From Methylomonas sp. (GTDB lineage: Bacteria; Pseudomonadota; Gammaproteobacteria; Methylococcales; Methylomonadaceae): a DNA stretch of 64,000 nucleotides. The notes below the pieces were generated by a model. The model saw only the letters and a list, made by a program, of their open reading frames with translations. It ran no database searches and was not told the origin of the DNA. Below, piece by piece: positions 47,116-56,404 of the stretch (position 1 is its first letter; each line of letters starts with the position of its first letter). The stretch covers positions 56,399-120,398 of the forward strand of contig PESC01000032.1 of the NCBI GenBank assembly GCA_002929135.1, read 5' to 3'. Both the position numbers and the translations under genes were made by a program.

Positions 47116-48221
47116 CGTCCGTACTCGACTTTGTAAATGACACCGAGCTTGTCGTCGCTAATCAACAAACTGCCGTCCAGGGTTTGCAGTACATCGACCG
47201 GGCGCCCCAGTACCACGCCCTCTGGTGTTAGCCATCCCGAAATGAACGGTTTTTCACCGATGGGTTCGCGATTACTGAAGCGCACCATGATTACTTCATA
47301 GCCCTGCGGTTTGGACCGGTTCCACGAGCCATGTAGCGCGACGAATAATTGCTGGAAATAATCATCAGGGAATTGTGGCCCGGTGTAAAAACGCATGCCC
47401 AGCGGGGCAACATGGGCTTTGTATTCCCAGGCTGGTGCCTTGGTTTGGAAGCATTTTTTCAGGGCACCGAATTCGGGGTCGGGAATGTTTTCGGCATGAC
47501 AATAGGGAAAACCGTAATGCTGTACCCGGCCCGTCCATTTGTTCAATTCATCAGGCGGCACATCATCACCTAAATTGTCACGACCGTTGTCATTGAAAAA
47601 CAGATGCCGCGTCCCCGGTTGCCAATCAAAGCCCACGGTGTTGCGCACTCCACGGGCAATGATTTCGAACTCGGAACCATCGGGGTTCAGGCGAAACAAA
47701 TTGGCATAGCGTTCATCATCGACCTTGCAGACATTGCAGGGCGCACCGACACCGCTGTAAAGCTTGCCGTCCGGCCCGAAGCGCAGATACTTCCAGCCAT
47801 GATGGCGTTCGGATGGCAGCTTGTCGTAAATGACTTCGAAAACGGGTGGATTGGCCAGCTGCTTGCCAATTTCATTAAAACGGATGATGCGATTGATTTC
47901 AGCCACATACAACGCGCCCGACCGGAAAGCCACACCATTAGGCAAATAAAGCCCTTCGGCCAGTTTGTAGGTTTCCTCGGCGTAACCGTCGTTGTTGGCG
48001 TCGCGTAAGGCGTAAACCTTGCTTTCACGACTGCCGACGTAAACCGTACCGTCTTCGCCCAACGCCATTTGCCGGGCACCGGGCACCGTGTCGGCGAAGA
48101 TGGAAATTTTGAAGCCGTGCGGCAATCGTAGCTGCTTGAGCACGGCTTCGTGTTCGGGTTTGGTGGCAAAACAAACGGGTGAAATAGCAAGTAACAGCAG
48201 CAAGGATTTGACGATGTTCAT
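47112..48221 (-). CDS. PQQ-dependent sugar dehydrogenase-like (sorbosone dehydrogenase family) exported protein
   Basis: A 369-residue periplasmic beta-propeller protein of the glucose/sorbosone dehydrogenase family. A signal peptide (MNIVKSLLLLLAISPVCFA) is followed by propeller motifs GFKISIFADTVPGARQMALGEDGTVYVGSR, LRFGPDGKLYSGVGAPCN, GVRNTVGFDWQPGTRHLFFNDNGRDNLGDD and VALHGSWNRSKPQGY. Several members bind pyrroloquinoline quinone; the substrate here cannot be told. It shares a four-base overlap with nudF and is divergent from htpX. Confidence 0.85.
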   Translation of the reverse strand: MNIVKSLLLLLAISPVCFATKPEHEAVLKQLRLPHGFKISIFADTVPGARQMALGEDGTVYVGSRESKVYALRDANNDGYAEETYKLAEGLYLPNGVAFRSGALYVAEINRIIRFNEIGKQLANPPVFEVIYDKLPSERHHGWKYLRFGPDGKLYSGVGAPCNVCKVDDERYANLFRLNPDGSEFEIIARGVRNTVGFDWQPGTRHLFFNDNGRDNLGDDVPPDELNKWTGRVQHYGFPYCHAENIPDPEFGALKKCFQTKAPAWEYKAHVAPLGMRFYTGPQFPDDYFQQLFVALHGSWNRSKPQGYEVIMVRFSNREPIGEKPFISGWLTPEGVVLGRPVDVLQTLDGSLLISDDKLGVIYKVEYGR

Positions 48222-48354
48222 TTTCCCAACCTCTTAAACGATAAGGGTTAAACTTTTCGCGCATGGTAACACTCGAAGGTCTTGAATTTAATCGCTCGTA
48301 CCCCATTTATCCCCGCATAACTTCCTTAAAACTTCATATCAAAGGATCAATCCC

Positions 48355-49230
48355 ATGATGAGAATACTTTTGTTCCTGGCCACCAACGTGGCGATCATGA
48401 TAGTCATCGGCATTCTGTTCAATGTGCTGGGACTGAAAGGCACGCTCGATGCCAGCGGTGTCAACCTGAACCTGGAGGCATTGCTGCTGATGTCGGCCGT
48501 CATCGGCATGACCGGTTCCATCATTTCGCTGTTCATGTCGAAATGGTCGGCCAAACGTGCGATGGGTGTACAGGTGATCGAGCACCCGCAAAACCAGACC
48601 GAACAATGGCTGGTCAGCGTCGTTGCCCGGCAGGCCCGACAAGCCGGTATCGGTATGCCTGAAGTTGGCATTTTCGATACACCGGAACCCAATGCCTTTG
48701 CCACCGGTGCCAGTCGCAACAATGCTTTGGTGGCCGTCAGTACCGGCCTGCTGCGCAACATGAGTGCCGACGAGGTGGAAGCAGTACTCGGCCATGAAAT
48801 CAGTCACGTCGCCAACGGCGACATGGTGACCATGGCGTTGATGCAGGGCGTGGTCAACACCTTCGTCTACTTCCTCGCAACGGTGATCGGCCATTTCGTC
48901 GACCGCCTTGTTTTCAAAACCGAAGAGGGCCGTGGCCCGGCTTATTTCATCGTGCAGATGATCGCGCAAATCGCGCTGTCCATCCTGGCATCGATGCTGG
49001 TCATGTGGTTCTCGCGTTACCGCGAATACCGGGCCGATGCCGGTGGTGCGCAACTGGCCAGTCGTCAGAAAATGATTTCGGCACTGCGCGCCTTGCAACG
49101 TGCGCACGAGCAGCCGCAATTGCCGGGTGAACTGGCTGCATTCGGCATCAATGGCGGCGGTGTAAAACGCTTTTTCATGAGCCATCCGCCGCTTGAAGAA
49201 CGTATTGCTGCGTTGGAAAGCATGCGTTAA
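48355..49230 (+). CDS. htpX: Membrane-bound zinc metalloprotease HtpX
   Basis: M48 family heat-shock protease that degrades misfolded inner-membrane proteins. 291 residues, four hydrophobic segments (two N-terminal at about 4-24 and 38-58, two central), the zinc motif HEISH in VLGHEISHVANGDM and a distal EYRADAGGA that supplies the third ligand. The length and layout are standard. A strong hairpin (49252-49279) follows the stop codon. Confidence 0.96.
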   Translation: MMRILLFLATNVAIMIVIGILFNVLGLKGTLDASGVNLNLEALLLMSAVIGMTGSIISLFMSKWSAKRAMGVQVIEHPQNQTEQWLVSVVARQARQAGIGMPEVGIFDTPEPNAFATGASRNNALVAVSTGLLRNMSADEVEAVLGHEISHVANGDMVTMALMQGVVNTFVYFLATVIGHFVDRLVFKTEEGRGPAYFIVQMIAQIALSILASMLVMWFSRYREYRADAGGAQLASRQKMISALRALQRAHEQPQLPGELAAFGINGGGVKRFFMSHPPLEERIAALESMR

Positions 49231-49251
49231 CCCTTGATTCATTGCCCGTCT

Positions 49252-49279
49252 GATCGCGCCGACCTGTGTCGGCGCGATC
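49252..49279. terminator. Perfect 12-base hairpin after htpX and directly before the DUF2835 start
   Basis: GATCGCGCCGAC (49252-49263), loop CTGT, GTCGGCGCGATC (49268-49279). It could terminate htpX transcription, but no U-tract follows, and the ATG of the next gene is only five bases after it, so it may instead control that start. Confidence 0.7.
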
Positions 49280-49283
49280 GCTT

Positions 49284-49514
49284 ATGGCTCCGCATCAGTT
49301 CATCCGCTTTCGTCTCGACCTAGGTTATGTTCAATACCTTGCGGTCTATCAGGGGATAGCGAAGACCGTCGTGACCACAGCCGACGATGGTCGACGCATC
49401 GAGTTTCCTGTTGCCAACATCCATCGCTACCTCGACATCAGCGGCATACACGGTTATTTCGAAATGGAGCTGACCGAGCAAAACAAATTCGTTGGCATTC
49501 GCAGGCTGGCTTGA
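49284..49514 (+). CDS. DUF2835 family protein
   Basis: A 76-residue small protein of the DUF2835 family, found in Pseudomonas-like and related gammaproteobacteria; function unknown. Family pattern: FRLDLGYVQYLAVYQGIAKTVVTTADDGRRIEFPVANIHRYLDISGIHGYFEMELTEQNKFVGIRRL, a compact beta-rich fold with the DGRR and HG-F-E landmarks. The ATG at 49284 fits the family N-terminus; GTG 49266 is in the hairpin loop. No ribosome binding site is visible outside the hairpin. Confidence 0.82.
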   Translation: MAPHQFIRFRLDLGYVQYLAVYQGIAKTVVTTADDGRRIEFPVANIHRYLDISGIHGYFEMELTEQNKFVGIRRLA

Positions 49515-49522
49515 GCATTGCG

Positions 49523-50104
49523 TTACTGTTCGAGCGCAGCCAATTCCGCAGCCGAATTGATGTTGGTAAAAGCCGGTGCCACGTCGGAAAAATCGACACG
49601 AATGAACGCATGACGCTCGATCCAGCGTTGTAACTTGCGCTCGCCTGAAGCCAGATAAGCCGCCAGATCGTCCTTTATCCCGGTTTTCAGCGCCAGAATG
49701 ACAGGGTGCAGGCGTTCGCCGTCGAAGGCAACTGCAATTGTGTTTTGTTCGTCCAGTACATTCAACAGGCGCTGCAAATGCACTTTGGTCAATAGCGGCG
49801 AATCGCAGGGTACGACCAGCAGATACTCCGCTTGAGTCATTTGCAGCGCTGCCAGAATACCGGCCAGCGGGCCGTCGAAATCGTCATTGCCGTCATCGAT
49901 GACCGGATAACCAAAGCCCTGATAATCCAGGCGATTGCGATTGGCGCTGATGAACAGTTCGTCAACCAGCGGTACCAAGGCATCGATTGCGTAACGCACC
50001 AAAGGCCGTCCATTCAACATGACCAGGCCTTTGTCCGCGCCGTCCATTCGACGTCCCCGCCCGCCGGCCAGCACCACGCCACTGACTTTGTTTCGCTCGA
50101 TCAT
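49523..50104 (-). CDS. mobA: Molybdenum cofactor guanylyltransferase MobA
   Basis: Adds GMP to molybdopterin to form the guanine dinucleotide cofactor. 193 residues from ATG 50104; the frame extends upstream but the family begins just before SGVVLAGGRGRRMDGADKGLVMLNGRPL, the GTP-binding loop. The acidic metal site is in VVPCDSPLL. It is convergent with the DUF2835 gene (8 bases between stops). Confidence 0.93.
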   Translation of the reverse strand: MIERNKVSGVVLAGGRGRRMDGADKGLVMLNGRPLVRYAIDALVPLVDELFISANRNRLDYQGFGYPVIDDGNDDFDGPLAGILAALQMTQAEYLLVVPCDSPLLTKVHLQRLLNVLDEQNTIAVAFDGERLHPVILALKTGIKDDLAAYLASGERKLQRWIERHAFIRVDFSDVAPAFTNINSAAELAALEQ

Positions 50105-50213
50105 GATGATAAGCTTCCGCTCATATTGATGCCCCTGTTGAAAATGGCCGCCATGTTGGCCGCCGAACGATAAGGTTTCATTCACCCTTCTACGAAAACG
50201 CTACGAAAACACC

Positions 50214-50609
50214 ATGAAAAACACTGCGCTATTTCCGCTAATTCTTGCCCTTGTTACGGGCTGTGCCACCACTGCCGACAACAATGATACTCAAGCCGAA
50301 AGCGGGGCAGAGACGGCCGTCGTGCGTCACGATTACCCCACCCGCGAGCGCGTCGAATACGTACTGGAATGTATTGCCAAACATGGTGGCTTGAATTTCG
50401 TCAACCAGTACGCTTGCGGCTGCAAAATCGACAAAATCGCCGAGCAACTGACATTCGAGGAATTCGAAGCCGCCCGCACCTTCTCGCAAATGCAAAAAAC
50501 ACCAGGCGAAGCGGGTGCCGCATTTCGCGACCCCAAACACGCCAAAGACTTGAAAGCCAGTCTGAAAGAAGTCGAGGCCGCTGCCGAAAAAGCCTGTTTC
50601 GTCAAGTAA
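50214..50609 (+). CDS. Putative lipoprotein with conserved cysteines
   Basis: Not recognised. The 131-residue protein has a lipoprotein signal ending ALVTGC (Cys18 likely lipidated), an Asn/Glu-rich linker, then a small helical domain with cysteines at CIAKHGG, YACGCKIDKIAEQL and the C-terminal AEKACFVK, about four in all beyond the lipidated one, suggesting one or two disulfides or a metal site. It is divergent from mobA and followed by a cluster of palindromic repeats. Confidence 0.75.
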   Translation: MKNTALFPLILALVTGCATTADNNDTQAESGAETAVVRHDYPTRERVEYVLECIAKHGGLNFVNQYACGCKIDKIAEQLTFEEFEAARTFSQMQKTPGEAGAAFRDPKHAKDLKASLKEVEAAAEKACFVK

Positions 50610-50621
50610 TGTTGCTCATCT

Positions 50622-50911
50622 GCATTCCCACGCAGAGCGTGGGAATGAGACCATCACAGACTGCCTGGATAAACCTCTTTCACGCTCATATTCTCGCTCC
50701 CTGAGCGTGCCGGTCTGCATTCCCACGCAGAGCGTGGGAACGAGAGCATCACAGACTGCCTGGATAAACCTTTCTGGTTCCCACGGTCTCCGTGGGAACC
50801 CATACCGGCTTTTCTACGCAGTCCAGCCCTCATCCTCATCACAGCGTTATCGTTCCCTCTCGGAGCGTAGGAACGTGCATCTCCACAAATCACAGACTGC
50901 CTGGATAAACC
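50622..50911. repeat. Cluster of palindromic repeats and three copies of a 23-base repeat
   Basis: Four family members: GCATTCCCACGC-type (50622-50649 and 50717-50744), a GGTTCCCACGG-type (50772-50808) and a degenerate one (about 50849-50879). Between them lie three copies of a 23-base unit beginning ATCACAGACTGCCTGG and ending ATAAACC, at 50653-50675, 50748-50770 and 50889-50911. The third copy is within the 3' end of anmK on the other strand. The 280-base gap between the lipoprotein gene and anmK contains nothing else. Confidence 0.9.
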
Positions 50912-52029
50912 CCGCCCACAACGACAGGGCTTTGCGCACCGGTAACTTGGCAAACATTGCCGGGTTTTTGGTTTAGCGTTTGCCGGGCCAGCCAGGCGAA
51001 GGCCATGGCTTCGACCTGATCGGGGTGAACGCCGTAGTGCTCGCTGGTGACGACCGGGCATTGCAGATGACTGGCAAGCTGTGTTTTCAGCAAGCCGTTA
51101 TGGGCACCGCCGCCACACAAAACGACTTCAGCACTTGCCGCCGCATGGCGTTCGATGTCATGGGCGATGGTGATGGCCGTCAGTTGATGCAGCGTGGCCT
51201 GTATATCCTGCGGAGCAAGACCGTCGAACAGGGCTAGTTTCGCCAGCAGCCAGGCCAGGGAAAAGTATTCGGTGCCGGTGCTTTTGGGCGGAGTTTGCTG
51301 AAAATACGGGTCGGTCAGCAGGTGTTCGAGCAAGGTGTCGATGACGTGGCCTTGTCTGCCCCAGTGGCCATCGTGGTCAAAAGCATCGTCATGATGTTTT
51401 CGATACCAGGCATCGATCAGCGTATTGCCCGGGCCGGTATCGAATCCCAGGATGGTCTGGCCGTCGAGTACCGTGATGTTGGCAATGCCGCCGATATTGA
51501 CGATGGTTCGAATCTGCTCATCGCCTGCGCCAAACACGGCCTGATGGAATGCCGGTACCAGCGGCGCACCCTGTCCGCCCGCTGCGATGTCGCGCCTGCG
51601 GAAATCGGCAACCGTGACAATGCCGGTGCGCTGTGCGATCTGGTTGGGGTCGCCGATTTGCATCGAAAAAGGCTGGTCGCCAAAAGGTGCGTGGCAAACC
51701 GTCTGGCCATGGCTGCCTATGGCGCGGATGTCTTGTCTGTAGAGCGGATTGTGTTCGATCAACGCCTGCGCAGCATCAGCGAACAGCTTGCCCAGCTGGG
51801 TATCGAGTTGCCCCAGTTCGATCAGTGTTAGCGGCTGGCCGGGTTCGCGGATGTCGAGTATCTGCTGACGCAGCTCGGCAGGGAAGGGCAGGTAATGAAA
51901 ATCGACCTGTCGAATATGATCGTTGCCGAAATCAACCAAGGCAGCGTCGATACCATCGACGCTGGTGCCCGACATCAAGCCTATGTACAACTCACGGCGG
52001 GTATCAGTTGCGGGCGACAATGGCCTCAC
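50890..52029 (-). CDS. anmK: Anhydro-N-acetylmuramic acid kinase AnmK
   Basis: Recycles cell-wall anhydro-MurNAc by phosphorylation and ring opening. The 379-residue protein has the N-terminal YIGLMSGTSVDGIDAALVDF ATP site, TILGFDTGPGNTLIDAWY and VVLCGGGAHNGLL. The last six codons (VYPGSL) and the stop lie in a copy of the 23-base repeat at 50889-50911, so the natural end may have been changed. The start overlaps the M23 peptidase gene by 26 bases; both are cell-wall genes and are probably cotranscribed. Confidence 0.94.
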   Translation of the reverse strand: MRPLSPATDTRRELYIGLMSGTSVDGIDAALVDFGNDHIRQVDFHYLPFPAELRQQILDIREPGQPLTLIELGQLDTQLGKLFADAAQALIEHNPLYRQDIRAIGSHGQTVCHAPFGDQPFSMQIGDPNQIAQRTGIVTVADFRRRDIAAGGQGAPLVPAFHQAVFGAGDEQIRTIVNIGGIANITVLDGQTILGFDTGPGNTLIDAWYRKHHDDAFDHDGHWGRQGHVIDTLLEHLLTDPYFQQTPPKSTGTEYFSLAWLLAKLALFDGLAPQDIQATLHQLTAITIAHDIERHAAASAEVVLCGGGAHNGLLKTQLASHLQCPVVTSEHYGVHPDQVEAMAFAWLARQTLNQKPGNVCQVTGAQSPVVVGGVYPGSL

Positions 52030-53302
52030 CCTTAACCTGCTCCAGCCGTGCCAGCAATGGCTGGGTCTGGGTTTTGAAGCGGGCCATGAAGGCGGCGTCC
52101 ATCGGCAGTGAGCGCGGCAGATCGGCGGTCAGCGGGTTGACGTGCTTGCCGTCGATGCGGAACTCGTAGTGCAAGTGCGGCCCGGTAGCCAGGCCGGTTT
52201 TGCCGACGTAGCCTATGACTTCGCCCTGTTTCACCGGGCTGCCGAGCGCCTGACCGCGTTTGAAGCCGGACAGGTGAGCGTAGAGCGTGCTGTATTTCGG
52301 CCCGTGCTGCACTTCGACGACATTGCCGTAGCCGCTTTTGCTGCCACGAAAAACGATTTTGCCGTCGCCGGTGGTTTTTACCGGGGTGCCGATCGAGGCG
52401 GCGTAATCCACCCCTTTATGGGCGCGCAGGGTGTTGAGGATGGGGTGGTGGCGATGCAAATTGAAATGCGAGCTGATGCGGGCGAAGTCCATCGGCGTTT
52501 GCAGAAAGGCTTTGCGCAGGCTGACGCCGTTGGGCGTGTAGTAGCCGGTTTGCCCCTGGCCATCGCTAAAGCGGACGGCAGTGTACGTTTTGCCCTGATT
52601 GACGAATTCCGCCGCCAAAATGTCGCCGGTATCGAATGCCTTGCCATCGACCAGCAATGTTTCGTACACCACGGTGAAGCGGTCGCCTTCCTGTAAATTC
52701 AGGGCAAAATCGATGTCCCAAGCGAAAATGTCGGCCAGTTCGAGAATGATTTTTTCCGATAATCCGGCCGCGATGCCGTCTTCGAATAGCGAGGCGTGAA
52801 TGACTGCCTGGCTGCTGCTGATCTGGTAATCGATCTTCTTGCTGAGCAGCCTGACATCGAAGCCGCTATCGTTGCGGGTGGCAACCAGGGTTTCGAACGG
52901 GTTTTTGGCGTAGGTGAGCTGTTCGAGTTCGCCGTCGGCGTTGATGGTGGCCACCACATCCTGGCCGGGTTCCATCGCAGCGAACTGTTTGCCCGTCGAA
53001 TTGCTGTTGACGATTTTGTGCAAGTCTTCGCGGCTGAGGTTGAGGTCGGAAAAAATGGTGGACAGATTTTCCCCGGCTCTGACCGTGTGTTCCAGGTCTT
53101 GCGAATAATCGCCTTGCGGTTCGGCCACCGGTGCCCGGTAATGGGTGTACTGGTTGACCTTGGATGAAATCAGTTCGTCGTGTTGTTTGGTGCGGAAGTC
53201 GTCGATCGTGCGTGGAATCAAGCCATAACTGGCGCTGGCACCGGCAATGGCACAGGCAGCCAGCAGCGCCGTTTTGAGCAGTTTGTTCTTCACAAGGGTC
53301 AC
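52004..53302 (-). CDS. mepM: M23 family murein endopeptidase (MepM-like)
   Basis: A 432-residue cell-wall hydrolase. A short N-terminal membrane anchor (about residues 8-26, LLKTALLAACAIAGASASYGL) is followed by an OapA/LysM-like region (HTVRAGENLSTIFSDLNLSREDL), an N-terminal beta domain, and the LytM catalytic domain near 290-385 with the zinc residues in HKGVDYAA and HLHYEFRIDG. It resembles the peptidase next to anmK and tyrS in Pseudomonas; no tyrS was seen here. Confidence 0.92.
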   Translation of the reverse strand: MTLVKNKLLKTALLAACAIAGASASYGLIPRTIDDFRTKQHDELISSKVNQYTHYRAPVAEPQGDYSQDLEHTVRAGENLSTIFSDLNLSREDLHKIVNSNSTGKQFAAMEPGQDVVATINADGELEQLTYAKNPFETLVATRNDSGFDVRLLSKKIDYQISSSQAVIHASLFEDGIAAGLSEKIILELADIFAWDIDFALNLQEGDRFTVVYETLLVDGKAFDTGDILAAEFVNQGKTYTAVRFSDGQGQTGYYTPNGVSLRKAFLQTPMDFARISSHFNLHRHHPILNTLRAHKGVDYAASIGTPVKTTGDGKIVFRGSKSGYGNVVEVQHGPKYSTLYAHLSGFKRGQALGSPVKQGEVIGYVGKTGLATGPHLHYEFRIDGKHVNPLTADLPRSLPMDAAFMARFKTQTQPLLARLEQVKGEAIVARN

Positions 53303-53440
53303 ATTGGATCATTCATGGAACGGGTGATTCTAGGCAATTTTGTTCATGAGGCCAACCCGATGCGGGTAGGCAATGATCAAATAACTCGCAAGGCAACCCA
53401 GCCCTATGGCTAAAAATTCAATGTGATTCAATAAGTTGAT

Positions 53441-54685
53441 TTAGTGATCGGGATGAAAACACACCATCCTGACCGTGTTGTCGTCGCACTGGATGATTTC
53501 GACGACATGGCCATGCAGCTTGATGCTAACCCCGGGGTCGGGGATGGTTTCCATGTATTCGATGATGAGACCGTTCAGGGTTTTCGGGCCTTCGGTCGGT
53601 AAATCCCAGTGGGTGACCCGGTTGAGTTCCCGCACCGTCACACTGGCATCGACCAGATAACTGCCATCGCTTTGCTTTTTGATGTCGGGTTCTTCGGCGA
53701 TCAGCTCGCCGACGATCGCCTGCAACAAGTCGTCCAGCGTCACCAGCCCCTGCACATCGCCATACTCATCAACCACCAGGCCGATCCGCTGTTTTTCGGC
53801 CTTGAAAATCTGCATCTGCTTGTGAATGGAGGTGTTGGCCGGAATGAAGAAGGGCTTGATGAGGTTTTCGGTGATGAATTGCTTGTGGAAACTCGGCTCG
53901 TTGATGCTCGACAACACCGAGCGGATATGCAAAAAACCGATAACGCGGTCGATATGCTTTTTGTAGACCGGCAAACGGGTATGCGGGTTGTGGCGCAACT
54001 GCTCGGCAATGTCCTCGATGTCGTCTTCAAGATCGATGCCGACGATGTCATTGCGCTGCGTCATCACATCTTCGACCGTCGCCGACTCCAGATCCAGAAT
54101 GCTCAACAGCATTTTCTGATAGCGCGTCGGCAGGATATGTTCGGCATCCGACACGATGCTTTTCAGTTCGTCCTTATCGATAGCGCCGACTTTATCTTTG
54201 CGGGCATTGACGCCAAAAGGCCAGAGCAGGATGTGGGTTATCAGGTTCACCCCCCAAACCACCGGATAAAACAGCTTCATTAGCGGGATGTAAATCCAGG
54301 CCGAGACGAATGCCAGCGTTTCCGGTCGCAGGGCGCCCAGCGTTTTGGGCATGACTTCGGCAAAAATCAGTACGACGAAGGTCAAAAGTCCGGTGGCGGT
54401 TGCAATGGCCTCGTTGCCGCCAATGCGGATCGCAATCAGGGTGGCAATCGACGACGCCAGGATGTTGGCAAAATTGTTACCCAGCAGAATCAGGCCAATC
54501 AAGCGGTCGGGCCGTTTGAGCAACTCATGGGCCTTGATGGCGCCGCGATGTTTGCGTTTGACCAGATGCTGCAAGCGATAACGATTCAACGTCATCAAGG
54601 CTGTTTCCGAGCCGGAGAAAAAAGCCGATAGCAGGAGTAACGCAGCCAGTATTCCAAACAGAATACCTAGGGGAATGTCGTTCAA
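53441..54685 (-). CDS. CNNM/CBS-domain transporter (CorB/YfjD-like)
   Basis: A 414-residue inner-membrane protein of the HlyC/CorC family. The N-terminal DUF21/CNNM domain (about 1-185) has the SAFFSGSETALMTLNRYRLQHL motif, followed by a CBS pair (about 205-330; MTQRNDIVGIDLED and LVVDEYGDVQGLVTLDDLLQAIVGELIAEE) and a CorC_HlyC domain at the end. Magnesium or cobalt efflux is the presumed role. It is on the strand opposite to fleQ, with about 230 bases between them. Confidence 0.87.
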   Translation of the reverse strand: MNDIPLGILFGILAALLLLSAFFSGSETALMTLNRYRLQHLVKRKHRGAIKAHELLKRPDRLIGLILLGNNFANILASSIATLIAIRIGGNEAIATATGLLTFVVLIFAEVMPKTLGALRPETLAFVSAWIYIPLMKLFYPVVWGVNLITHILLWPFGVNARKDKVGAIDKDELKSIVSDAEHILPTRYQKMLLSILDLESATVEDVMTQRNDIVGIDLEDDIEDIAEQLRHNPHTRLPVYKKHIDRVIGFLHIRSVLSSINEPSFHKQFITENLIKPFFIPANTSIHKQMQIFKAEKQRIGLVVDEYGDVQGLVTLDDLLQAIVGELIAEEPDIKKQSDGSYLVDASVTVRELNRVTHWDLPTEGPKTLNGLIIEYMETIPDPGVSIKLHGHVVEIIQCDDNTVRMVCFHPDH

Positions 54686-54915
54686 AATGAAGGCTCAAGG
54701 TTGCCAGAGTGGCCGTTAGTTTCACTGCCAGCAAAATTTTGTCAAGTCATTAAGCCGTTATTAAGGCCATGCTTCAACAGCAAAAAATCAGGTACAACCT
54801 TAGCTTTCGCTGGCAACGAATTGATAGGCGTAGCATTTTGACAGACGGGTTATTCGATGCTTAACTTGAAAACCGTCTCTGATCCGATTCCTCCCGCCCT
54901 GCAACCCTTGCATTT

Positions 54916-56343
54916 ATGGATTTTCACAACATTTTGCTCATCGACGATCAAACCGAACGGGCGAAACAAATCGAAACGGTACTTGCGTTTCTCGAATACG
55001 CCGTAACCACGGTATCCAGCGGCGAAAGCGAAAACCGGCTGACGGACGACGATGCATTCGACCTGATACTGGTCGGCACAGGCAGCGAGCGCCAATTCAG
55101 CCTGCTGACACTGCTCGACGAACGGGCACCGGGCATACCGGTGGTATTGCTGACAAGTCAGGATGCCGCGCCGGTCTCCAGCGCAACCGAACAGAAAGTC
55201 GCCAGAATTCTGCCCTGGCCCACGGTACACAGCCAATGGCAGGAAACTCTGCACAGCCTGACGCGGCAACGCCCGCAGCCCAGGCGCACCACCAGCCACA
55301 AAGGCCTGGCCGGGCGCAGCAAAGCCATTCAAACAACCCGCAATCTGATCGATCAGGTTGCCAAATCCGATGCCACCGTGCTGATACTGGGCGAATCCGG
55401 CACCGGCAAGGAAGTGGTGGCCCAGGCTTTGCACCGGGCATCGACACGTCGCGACAAAGCCTTCGTGCCGGTCAACTGCGGTGCCATCCCCGGCGAACTG
55501 CTGGAAAGCGAGTTGTTCGGCCACGAAAAAGGCGCATTCACCGGCGCCCTGACCTCGCGTCAGGGCCGGTTCGAACTGGCCGAAGGCGGCACGCTGTTTC
55601 TCGACGAAATTGGCGACATGCCGCTGCCGATGCAGGTCAAACTGCTGCGGGTCTTGCAGGAAAGATGCTTCGAACGTGTCGGCAGCAACAAAACCATTCA
55701 ATGCGATGTCCGCATCGTCGCCGCCACCCACCGTCATCTGGAACAGGAAATTGCCGAAAAACGCTTCCGCGAAGACTTGTACTACCGGCTCAACGTCTTC
55801 CCCATCGAAGTACCGGCCTTGCGCGAACGCGCCGAGGACATTCCCTACCTGATAGACGATCTTGTCGCCCGCATGCAGGCCAACAACCGAGGCAGCGTGC
55901 GCCTGAGCCGGGAAGCCATTGCCAGCCTGTGTCAGCACGACTGGCCGGGCAATGTGCGCGAATTGTCGAATCTGATCGAACGCCTGACCATCACCCACCC
56001 CGAAGGCATCGTCGACAAAGCCGACCTTCCAGAGAAATTTCAGCATTACGAGGCCAAAATCCTGCCTGAAATCGCCTGGAACGATGCCGAACCAGAATCA
56101 AAACCAAACGATGCCGCCGACCCGATGCCGGGCAATAGCTTCGCCATGCCTCTGATGCCTAGCGCCGCCGTTCAGCTACCGGAACAGGGTATCGACTTGA
56201 AAGAGTATCTCGCCGAACTGGAAAACGAATTGATCCGCCAGGCTCTGGAAGAATGCAATGGCGTGGTTGCCCATGCCGCAAAACTGCTCAACATGCGTCG
56301 CACCACTTTGGTCGAGAAACTGCGCAAGACCGATTCCGCCTGA
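54916..56343 (+). CDS. fleQ: FleQ-type sigma-54-dependent flagellar master regulator
   Basis: Activates flagellar genes with sigma-54. 475 residues: a FleQ-type receiver-like domain (about 1-110, [24 protein letters not shown]) without a phosphorylatable aspartate (ILVGTGSE), an AAA+ domain (GESGTGKE Walker A, GAFTGA sigma-54 contact, [11 protein letters not shown]), and a Fis-type helix-turn-helix near the end ([27 protein letters not shown]). In Pseudomonas FleQ, c-di-GMP binds at LFRSxxG before Walker A; here the place reads SHKGLAG. A candidate -35, TTGACA at 54838-54843, lies upstream, with no clear -10. The fli genes follow. Confidence 0.92.
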   Translation: MDFHNILLIDDQTERAKQIETVLAFLEYAVTTVSSGESENRLTDDDAFDLILVGTGSERQFSLLTLLDERAPGIPVVLLTSQDAAPVSSATEQKVARILPWPTVHSQWQETLHSLTRQRPQPRRTTSHKGLAGRSKAIQTTRNLIDQVAKSDATVLILGESGTGKEVVAQALHRASTRRDKAFVPVNCGAIPGELLESELFGHEKGAFTGALTSRQGRFELAEGGTLFLDEIGDMPLPMQVKLLRVLQERCFERVGSNKTIQCDVRIVAATHRHLEQEIAEKRFREDLYYRLNVFPIEVPALRERAEDIPYLIDDLVARMQANNRGSVRLSREAIASLCQHDWPGNVRELSNLIERLTITHPEGIVDKADLPEKFQHYEAKILPEIAWNDAEPESKPNDAADPMPGNSFAMPLMPSAAVQLPEQGIDLKEYLAELENELIRQALEECNGVVAHAAKLLNMRRTTLVEKLRKTDSA

Positions 56344-56404
56344 CGGCAGAAACCCGCCGCCTTACCTTTCAGTGTCGGATTTCTGGCGCCGATTGCGCCC
56401 GTAT

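Noticed and set aside
50654..51061. A 135-codon minus-strand frame through the 50.7-kb repeats
   Set aside because: It is built from repeat units and overlaps the end of anmK in another frame.
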